DNA from: DATEEW01 sp035273665
GTDB lineage: Bacteria > Pseudomonadota > Gammaproteobacteria > Burkholderiales > SG8-39
DNA length: 11,789 nucleotides
Assembly (NCBI GenBank): GCA_035273665.1
Contig: DATEOW010000144.1
Span: forward strand, 1 to 11,789
Direction of reading: 5' to 3'
Below the pieces are notes generated by a model. It was not told the DNA's origin. It made no database searches and worked only from the letters and a program-made list of their open reading frames with translations. The position numbers were made by a program, and so were the translations under genes. Shown piece by piece: positions 6,791-11,789 of the stretch; within the stretch, counting starts at the first letter, position 1, and each line of letters starts with the position of its first letter.

Positions 6791-7764
6791 TGCGCGGGCG
6801 GTTGCCCAACCAGACGTTTAAAGGCGCGTGCGAACGCAGCCTCGGAATCGTAGCCGACCTCTAGTGCGATGGTGGCGACGGTCGCATCGCCTTCGCGGAG
6901 CAGTTGCGCCCCGCGTTGCATGCGCCAGTTGGTGAGATATTGCATCGGCGGAATACCGACCAATTCGGCAAAGCGTTCATGCAGTGCAGAGCGGGACAGG
7001 CCCACGTGTCTTCCGAGTTCGTCGATGGTCCATTGTTCCTCGGGCCGCTCATGCATGAGGCCAATGGCTTTCCCCACATGCCGATCGCGCAACGCGGCAA
7101 GCCAACCCGATGCATCAGCGGGCAGGGTTTCAAGGTAGCGCCGCGCGGCATCTACAAAAACCATTTCGCTCAGACGTTCGAGCACGGCCGCACTGCCGGC
7201 GCGACGCGTACGCGATTCATTGACGGCTTGTTGCAGCATTGGCAATACCCACGCGCCCACGCCACCGGCAGAAAGATGCAACAGTCGCGGTAGCGCTTCG
7301 ATGAGCGGATTGAAAGGGCGCAGATCGCAACCGATAAATCCGCAGACGACGATGTTGGTTGTTTCTTCCGGGGGCAATTCGGTACCTGGCTTGGTGGAAA
7401 GGCCGCTGTAGGTCACCGGGATGGGCTTCGGATCGTTGCGAGTGTTATATGCCCACTCGTTGTCTTTCGGCTGGCCGCGCAGTCCCGGTGCGCTCGACAT
7501 CACATGTGCATGGCCGCGCGGAAACATCACGATGTCGCCGGCGGTCATCCGTACCGGGGCTTCGCCGTCCATCGCCGCCCAGCAATTTCCCCTGGCGACC
7601 AGATGGTAGGCGATGACATGGTCCGCACCCGGCATCACCGCATCGGCTATTTCGCTTGCGGGGGGCGCTTCCGCTGCCCACGGGTCCAGACAACTTACGT
7701 AATAAAAAACCGCGCCGCGCAAGCGAACGCTGCGCAGGACGTCGGATAGGGGATCGTGTTTCAT
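6754..7764 (-). CDS. AraC-family transcriptional regulator with cupin-type sensor domain
   Basis: A 336-residue activator-type regulator. The N-terminal cupin (AraC_binding-like) domain covers about residues 3-185. It opens with the common DPLSDVLRSVRLRGAVFYYV (4-23) and carries PRGHAHVM (82-89) in the cupin fold. The C-terminal AraC DNA-binding domain has two helix-turn-helices: about 244-265 (WTIDELGRHVGLSRSALHER, 245-264) and 293-314 (VATIALEVGYDSEAAFARAF, 296-315). The ATG at 7764 is chosen because the family consensus begins there; an in-frame start at 7911 would run backwards through the divergent gloA start. The gene diverges from gloA across 69 bases and overlaps DUF488 downstream. 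It may control gloA and/or DUF488, which is inference from layout only. Confidence 0.92.
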   Translation of the reverse strand: MKHDPLSDVLRSVRLRGAVFYYVSCLDPWAAEAPPASEIADAVMPGADHVIAYHLVARGNCWAAMDGEAPVRMTAGDIVMFPRGHAHVMSSAPGLRGQPKDNEWAYNTRNDPKPIPVTYSGLSTKPGTELPPEETTNIVVCGFIGCDLRPFNPLIEALPRLLHLSAGGVGAWVLPMLQQAVNESRTRRAGSAAVLERLSEMVFVDAARRYLETLPADASGWLAALRDRHVGKAIGLMHERPEEQWTIDELGRHVGLSRSALHERFAELVGIPPMQYLTNWRMQRGAQLLREGDATVATIALEVGYDSEAAFARAFKRLVGQPPAQWRRVQREAKPH

Positions 7765-7774
7765 GGCGATGCTT

Positions 7775-7802
7775 TTTACCACAGCCGCGCGCTTGCTACA
7801 CT
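7775..7802 (+). promoter_or_regulatory. Candidate promoter for gloA (extended -10)
   Basis: TTTACC (7775-7780) and TACACT (7797-7802) are spaced by 16 bases. The -10 is preceded by TGC, giving an extended TGn element. Transcription would start near 7809, about 25 bases before the gloA ATG. It lies in the 69-base divergent region, so an AraC-type operator could overlap it. Confidence 0.45.
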
Positions 7803-7833
7803 TCCGGCCATCGAATGGATAAGGAACATCGAC

Positions 7834-8367
7834 ATGGGCTTCGAGTCGGAAATGCATGCCGGCGTCTCGGCGGAATCGCCTGCGCAGACTAAAGGCTTTG
7901 TCTTCAACCACACGATGATGCGCGTAAAGGATCCTGCAGTGTCGCTGGATTTTTACACGCGCATTCTGGGCATGCGGGTGTTACGCAAGCTCGATTTCCC
8001 CGAGATGAAGTTCTCGCTATATTTTCTCGCGCGAACCGATGGCGATACCGTGCCCGAAGATTCAAGCGACCGTACGGTCTTTACCTTCAGCCAGCGCGGG
8101 GTACTGGAACTGACTCACAACTGGGGAACGGAAACCGACACTAATTTCAAATACCACGACGGCAACGCGCCCCCGCAGGGATTCGGGCACATCTGCTTCT
8201 CGGTGCCCGATTTACCCGCGGCAATCCGTTGGTTCGATGAAAACGCCGTCACGTATGTGAAACGGCCAGAGCAAGGCAAGATGCGCAATATCGCTTTCAT
8301 CAAAGACCCGGACGGCTATTGGATTGAAATTCTGCAGGCGAATTTGGTGGGCGCGTTAGGGCAATAG
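7834..8367 (+). CDS. gloA: Lactoylglutathione lyase (glyoxalase I)
   Basis: Glyoxalase I converts the hemithioacetal of methylglyoxal and glutathione to S-lactoylglutathione, the first step of cytosolic methylglyoxal removal. The 177-residue protein is the long form, close to human Glo1 and to one of the Pseudomonas enzymes, not the short E. coli type. Shared segments are HTMMRVKDPAVSLDFYTRIL (26-45), FPEMKFSLYFLAR (55-67), LELTHNWGTE (91-100), GFGHICFSVPD (116-126) and DPDGYWIEIL (158-167). Metal ligands are His26, Glu92, His119 and Glu165; His26 stands where the human enzyme has Gln33. The long form is usually zinc-dependent. The ATG at 7834 has AAGGAA at 7821-7826, 7 bases upstream. A start at 7756 would overlap the divergent AraC start and is rejected. 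Confidence 0.95.
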   Translation: MGFESEMHAGVSAESPAQTKGFVFNHTMMRVKDPAVSLDFYTRILGMRVLRKLDFPEMKFSLYFLARTDGDTVPEDSSDRTVFTFSQRGVLELTHNWGTETDTNFKYHDGNAPPQGFGHICFSVPDLPAAIRWFDENAVTYVKRPEQGKMRNIAFIKDPDGYWIEILQANLVGALGQ

Positions 8368-8379
8368 GAAATCGCCGCA

Positions 8380-8411
8380 GTAGGATGTCGCCTTAAAGGC
8401 GCGTTGCCTAC
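8380..8411. repeat. GTAGG-headed imperfect hairpin after gloA
   Basis: GTAGG (8380-8384) pairs with CCTAC (8407-8411), and the inner CGCC (8389-8392) with GGCG (8398-8401) around a TTAAA loop; the middle is an unpaired internal loop. It lies 13 bases after the gloA stop and has no T-run, so it is not a classic terminator. The GTAG head recalls REP-type elements, but only one copy is seen here. Confidence 0.4.
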
Positions 8412-8534
8412 CACAAGTACCAACAAGTGATAACACGAAAGCCGATATATATCAGAGCGACGAGGCTGGACGTCGCATGGCTACTACTCGCAGCCGCTTC
8501 GAAAAAACAAACATTCTTATCCCGAGGAGATGAT

Positions 8535-9668
8535 ATGCGTTCGTCTAGACAAGCGTTTATTGCCTTAGCTTTTTGCACTGCGTTGGCTGAAGGAGCATTG
8601 GCGGCGGAGATCGTCGACACACCGAGGATGGGTTTGGTCGGTCCGCACAGTTTTAAAGCTATTCCGGCGACGCCTGGCGACACGATTACTTGGACGGTGG
8701 ACCGCGTCACGCGCTCCGAGTCAAACGGCGGGAGCGAGTCCATTCGGCGCAATCACTATAAGGCTACGGGACTCAACGCGACTTTCGATCTGAAGAAAGT
8801 TTCGGGCAAACAGACGATTTGGCGCGTCCGCGCTACGGACAGCGCCGGCTCCGATGTGCAGGAAGTACAAGTATTTCCGCCTAATAAACTATCGTCGTTC
8901 ACCTTCGCCAGCACCGGCAATCCAATCGTTCGTACTTACGTTGTCGTGCCTTCAAGCTTTCGCGAAGAGAGCAAATTATTATTTGTGCTTCATGGCGCGA
9001 GTCGCAACGCGAACGACTATTGCAACTACTGGCGAAACTGGACAGCGGACCATGGCATCGTTTTACTCTGTCCTCGTTTTGAGGAAAGCAAGTGGCCGGG
9101 CGGGCGCGGTTATAACCGGGGCAATGTGTTTGCCGACGACAAAGACACCAAGCTGAATCCGGAAAACAAGTGGGCGTACACCGTGTTGGAAAAGATTCAC
9201 GGTTATGCACGCAGCGGGTTCGGACTGGATGACGAGCGGTTCGATATATGGGGTCATTCGGCCGGCGGGCAGTTCATCGAACGTTTCCTGTTTTTTAAAC
9301 CCGATGCGAAGCTTCGTCTGGCGATGATCGCTAATCCGGGGTGGTACATGCTGCCCTCCTTGACGATCGCATACCCCTGCGGCGCGAAGCACGCGCAACT
9401 TAACTTCACGCAAGCCGACTTACTTGAATTCAGCGAGCGCGAAGCAGTATTGTTTCAAGGAACGGCTGATACGGATCCCAATGACCCGGAGACGGGCGGC
9501 TGCATGGACGCACAAGGAAAGGGCCGTTATGCGCGAGCCGGCTATTTTTATTCGGCTTTGAAGACCTTCAATCCCCAAACGACCTGGGAGCTCGTCTACA
9601 TACCGAACGTCGATCACGATGGCGAAAGAATGGCCAAGGAAGCGCAAGCGTGGCTCGATAGTCGGTAG
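8535..9668 (+). CDS. Secreted alpha/beta hydrolase, LpqC / PHB-depolymerase type
   Basis: A 377-residue protein with a Sec-type signal peptide: basic start, hydrophobic 7-18, likely cleavage near Ala23-Ala24 (GALAAE). Residues about 25-115 look like a beta-rich Ig-type accessory domain. The hydrolase domain follows, with the oxyanion strand LLFVLHGASRNANDY (148-162), the nucleophile elbow GHSAG (240-244, Ser242), a candidate acid in QGTADTDPND (308-317, Asp312 or Asp314) and the catalytic-type His361 (VDHDG). It probably cleaves an ester outside the cytoplasm; the substrate (polyester, feruloyl ester or other) cannot be told. The ATG at 8535 is favoured over one at 8427 because GAGGAG at 8524-8529 lies 5 bases before it and the signal peptide begins there. 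The 167-base gap before it holds the hairpin at 8380-8411 and a short palindrome, GATATATATC (8444-8453). Confidence 0.87.
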   Translation: MRSSRQAFIALAFCTALAEGALAAEIVDTPRMGLVGPHSFKAIPATPGDTITWTVDRVTRSESNGGSESIRRNHYKATGLNATFDLKKVSGKQTIWRVRATDSAGSDVQEVQVFPPNKLSSFTFASTGNPIVRTYVVVPSSFREESKLLFVLHGASRNANDYCNYWRNWTADHGIVLLCPRFEESKWPGGRGYNRGNVFADDKDTKLNPENKWAYTVLEKIHGYARSGFGLDDERFDIWGHSAGGQFIERFLFFKPDAKLRLAMIANPGWYMLPSLTIAYPCGAKHAQLNFTQADLLEFSEREAVLFQGTADTDPNDPETGGCMDAQGKGRYARAGYFYSALKTFNPQTTWELVYIPNVDHDGERMAKEAQAWLDSR

Positions 9669-9827
9669 TTTTCATCCGAGTTTGCCGGGTTGCGAAGGGA
9701 AACCTGGCCATGTGTAGGCCGGCTGCGCGTGTGGCGGATGGTCGAGCAAGAACGCGCGACGGTCGGCAAAGCGCTGAAAAGCGCAAGGGTGAACAATGCG
9801 CCGGTCCTCAACAACAAGGAGATCGCG

Positions 9828-10661
9828 ATGTATGTCGCTACCGAAGATAAACCCATGACCCCTGATCTTGCCGCGATCAAACAACGCCAACGGGCGACCT
9901 GGGCGAGCGGCGACTTTGCGGTGATCGGCACAACGCTCCAAATCGTCGGCGAGTCGCTTGCTGAGGCCGCGGATATTCGGGCGGATGAGCGCGTATTGGA
10001 TGTTGCTGCAGGAAACGGCAACGCAACGCTCGCAGCGGCCCGCCGCTTTGCCAGAGTGACTTCGACAGATTATGTTTCGCATCTGCTCGATAAAGCTGCG
10101 GAACGCGCGCGTGCAGAAGGATTGCAAGTGGAGTTCAAAGTCGCGGATGTTGAGGAGCTTCCATTCGATGGTGAGCGTTTCGATGCGGTGTTGTCCACCT
10201 TCGGTGTCATGTTTGCGCCGGATCATCATCGTTCGGCGCGGGAGATGTTGCGCGTCTTGCGCGGAGGCGGTCGCATCGGTTTGGCAAATTGGACCCCTGA
10301 AGGTTTCATCGGCCGCTTATTCAAAGTCATCGGCGCCTACGTCCCGCCGCCGCCGGGATTGAAGTCACCGGCCTTATGGGGAACGGAATCTCATTTGGTC
10401 GAGCTCTTCGGCGCGCACGCGGAGCGCATTCATTGCGAACGTCGCTATTTCAATCTTCGCTATCGCAATGCCGCACATTGGGTTGAGGTCTTTCGCGAGT
10501 TTTACGGCCCGACTCACAAGGCCTTCGCTGCGCTGGATGAAAAAGGGCAGCAGGCGATGGAGCGAGACATTATCGCGTTGCTCGATCAGATGAATATCGC
10601 AGGACCAGCGTCTCTAGTCGTGCCGAGTGAGTACTTGGAGGTCGTTATCGTAAAAGCATGA
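9828..10661 (+). CDS. Class I SAM-dependent methyltransferase (UbiE/Methyltransf_11-like)
   Basis: A 277-residue methyltransferase. SAM-binding motif I is VLDVAAGNGNATLAAARRF (56-74). The later motifs are FKVADVEELPFDGERFDAVL (103-122) and LRVLRGGGRIGLANW (141-155). The fold resembles UbiE/COQ5 and small-molecule methyltransferases. The C-terminal part (about 160-277) is probably the substrate-binding side and gives no clear family. It is not ubiE itself by any feature I can see, so the substrate is left open. The ATG at 9828 has AAGGAG at 9816-9821, 6 bases before; an upstream in-frame start at 9690 would add 46 residues without conserved content. The gene stands 159 bases after the hydrolase gene and ends before the bidirectional terminator near 10780. 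Confidence 0.9.
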   Translation: MYVATEDKPMTPDLAAIKQRQRATWASGDFAVIGTTLQIVGESLAEAADIRADERVLDVAAGNGNATLAAARRFARVTSTDYVSHLLDKAAERARAEGLQVEFKVADVEELPFDGERFDAVLSTFGVMFAPDHHRSAREMLRVLRGGGRIGLANWTPEGFIGRLFKVIGAYVPPPPGLKSPALWGTESHLVELFGAHAERIHCERRYFNLRYRNAAHWVEVFREFYGPTHKAFAALDEKGQQAMERDIIALLDQMNIAGPASLVVPSEYLEVVIVKA

Positions 10662-10776
10662 ACGTATTGGGCAAGAAGATCTTGGCCTTTTATCACCGCA
10701 TCGTGAGTGGAGCTTGTACGCCTCCGATCATATGTGACCCAACCTTGACTGCCTCGCTCACGGAAGTTGGTTGGAT

Positions 10777-10806
10777 AAAAAGCCGGGCTACAGCCCGGCT
10801 TTTTTT
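10777..10806. terminator. Bidirectional intrinsic terminator
   Basis: A perfect 8-base stem, AGCCGGGC (10781-10788) with GCCCGGCT (10793-10800), and a TACA loop. It is flanked by AAAA (10777-10780) and TTTTTT (10801-10806), so it can work on both strands. It ends the + strand methyltransferase transcript and the convergent - strand peptidoglycan-binding gene, whose stop is 29 bases away. Confidence 0.9.
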
Positions 10807-10834
10807 ATTGAACTTTATTCTAGGTTACGGCGAT

Positions 10835-11671
10835 TCAACGGCCTCCGCCGGCACCGCCTCCCCCACCGCCGCTTCCAGCAGCTGCTCCGCCGCTAGCGCC
10901 AGCACCTGTTCCCGCGCTTGGGCCCATTACGCCACTGCCGCCGGTGGGGCCCATCGCGCCCGGATTGATGTTGCCGCCAACGCTACCGCTACCGCCAACG
11001 CTACCGCCAATATTAGGGTTGGGCGCCCCTACATTTCGGCTAGGCGGCACACCGGTGGTTGGATTGCTCCCCACACCCGTCGGATTTCCAATAAACCCGG
11101 GGTTACTGCCCACGCCCGCAGGGTTCCCAATGCTGCTTGGATTACTTCCGACGCCGCTCGGGTTGCCGATGCTGCTCGGATTACTTCCGACACCACTCGG
11201 GTTGCCGATGCTGCTCGGAGTGCTGCCGACACCGCTTGGGTTAACGCTTGGGCTTGCGCCGATGCTACCGCTGCCCCCGAAGGTTCCTTGCGTGCCGACA
11301 CCGAGCGCGCCTAAGGTTTGGGAATTGATCCGCCCCGTTGCGCTGATGCCTTGGCGTTGCTGAAAGTTCAGGAGGGCAGAGCGAGTAGCCGGCCCCATGA
11401 CACCGTCTACCGCAACGGGGTATCCGCGTTGGGCGAGTTGCTGCTGTACCTGACGCACACCGTCGGCACTATTGAGAAAAGCTTGTGTGGATGCGGCGGT
11501 GTTTATGTCGGCGCCCGTGCGCGCTGGGCCTGGAATAAGGGCTCCTCGATCGTCTAGCGGCGCAGCGCTTTCCATCATCGGGCTAGAACCCGCGCTGATG
11601 TCGCTCTGTGCAAACACTGCGGGGAACACCCCGACGCCGATCATTGCGGCACTTATGTAAGTAAGTTTCAT
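10835..11671 (-). CDS. Exported peptidoglycan-binding-domain protein with Gly-rich repeat tail
   Basis: A 278-residue protein with a signal peptide: Lys2, hydrophobic 5-20, likely cleavage after Ala21 (VFA/Q). Residues about 72-125 form a PG_binding_1 (PGBD) domain with VQQQLAQRGYPVAVDGVMG (75-93), a typical PGBD core, and ATRSALLNFQQRQGI (95-109). From residue 144 a 13-residue unit (NPSGVGSNPSSIG) repeats about five times, followed by a Gly/Ser/Ala-rich tail to the end. No catalytic domain is seen, so a structural or wall-anchoring role in the periplasm is the simplest inference. The ATG at 11671 has AAGGAG (+ strand CTCCTT, 11677-11682) 5 bases upstream. An in-frame ATG at 11725 would precede the signal peptide and is rejected. 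The + strand proline/leucine frame across it (10944-11363) is a shadow of the repeats. Confidence 0.9.
   Translation of the reverse strand: MKLTYISAAMIGVGVFPAVFAQSDISAGSSPMMESAAPLDDRGALIPGPARTGADINTAASTQAFLNSADGVRQVQQQLAQRGYPVAVDGVMGPATRSALLNFQQRQGISATGRINSQTLGALGVGTQGTFGGSGSIGASPSVNPSGVGSTPSSIGNPSGVGSNPSSIGNPSGVGSNPSSIGNPAGVGSNPGFIGNPTGVGSNPTTGVPPSRNVGAPNPNIGGSVGGSGSVGGNINPGAMGPTGGSGVMGPSAGTGAGASGGAAAGSGGGGGGAGGGR
11048..11242 (-). repeat. Five 39-bp tandem units encoding a 13-residue repeat
   Basis: Units run on the - strand at 11242-11204, 11203-11165, 11164-11126, 11125-11087 and 11086-11048. Units 2 and 3 are nearly identical in bases. Unit 4 varies (NPAGVGSNPGFIG), and unit 5 diverges after NPTGVGSNP. 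The frame is kept throughout, so they are coding minisatellite repeats. Confidence 0.9.
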
Positions 11672-11684
11672 GCTGACTCCTTTG

Positions 11685-11699
11685 CTTCGTAAGACGAAG
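11685..11699. promoter_or_regulatory. Perfect inverted repeat upstream of the PGBD gene
   Basis: CTTCGT (11685-11690) and ACGAAG (11694-11699) are separated by 3 bases. The repeat sits 2 bases upstream of the ribosome binding site (11677-11682) in the - strand leader. It could be an operator or a small 5' hairpin that affects translation; a chance match is possible. Confidence 0.3.
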
Positions 11700-11752
11700 G
11701 ATGACGTGGTTTCATCGTCGTGCATTAGTGGAGACGCAGTTGTCGTGCCCGC

Positions 11753-11782
11753 AAAAGAAAAAGGCCGGGTTAGTTCCCGGCC
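11753..11782 (-). terminator. Intrinsic terminator for a gene beyond the right edge
   Basis: The stem GGCCGGG (11763-11769) and CCCGGCC (11776-11782) have a six-base loop. On the - strand the stem is followed by TTTTTCTTTT (+ strand 11753-11762), so it ends a leftward transcript from outside the window. The + strand side has only CTCTCTT, so it is not convincing in that direction. Confidence 0.8.
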
Positions 11783-11789
11783 CTCTCTT

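Noticed and set aside
9690..9827. 46-residue N-terminal extension of the methyltransferase
   Set aside because: It has no conserved content, and a strong AAGGAG lies directly before the ATG at 9828.
11048..11242. Regular 39-bp repeats as a CRISPR array
   Set aside because: The units are contiguous with no unique spacers, keep a reading frame and lie inside a protein gene.
10944..11363. + strand ORF rich in proline and leucine, with LLPTPLGLPMLLG-like repeats
   Set aside because: It is the antisense reading of the 39-bp repeats in the PGBD gene. It has no supporting start signal, and the - strand gene has a signal peptide, a PGBD domain and a strong ribosome binding site.

Overview
The window looks like chromosomal DNA of a moderately GC-rich Gram-negative bacterium, most likely a gamma- or betaproteobacterium. 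The grounds are the Ohr, the human-like glyoxalase I, the AraC regulator with a cupin-type sensor domain, the Cache/HAMP hybrid kinase and strong AGGAG-type ribosome binding sites. The species cannot be named from the sequence alone. There are no rRNA or tRNA genes, no CRISPR array and no intact mobile element.

Left part (1-3600): a tight + strand run encodes a TetR-type regulator, an SRPBCC/AHSA1-like protein, two small vicinal-oxygen-chelate (VOC) proteins and, after a 115-base gap, a flavodoxin-like NAD(P)H:FMN/quinone reductase. A short three-helix membrane protein follows on the - strand, then an organic hydroperoxide resistance protein (ohr) on the + strand. Together these suggest a locus for electrophile, quinone and peroxide stress. 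The regulator has a cysteine (Cys103) that appears to match the sensing cysteine of NemR.

Middle (3586-7764): a 228-base non-coding stretch holds a GC-rich, structured segment with a possible but unproven resemblance to the 5' end of a group II intron. The next gene, on the - strand, is a 718-residue membrane hybrid histidine kinase whose phospho-accepting histidine is replaced by glutamine; its receiver domain also lacks one of the two usual acidic residues. After a 226-base gap without a clear gene come a DUF488 gene and an AraC-family regulator gene on the - strand, overlapping by 37 bases.

Right part (7765-11789): a glyoxalase I gene (gloA) diverges from the AraC gene across 69 bases that contain a good candidate promoter. 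Next are a secreted alpha/beta hydrolase of the LpqC/PHB-depolymerase type and a class I SAM-dependent methyltransferase, both + strand. A bidirectional terminator separates them from a convergent - strand gene for an exported peptidoglycan-binding-domain protein with a 13-residue tandem repeat and a very glycine-rich tail. The last bases form a - strand intrinsic terminator that must serve a gene lying beyond the right edge.

Overall theme: detoxification of reactive carbonyls, quinones and peroxides with local regulators, beside envelope and signalling genes. The most unusual object is the apparent pseudokinase-type hybrid sensor.
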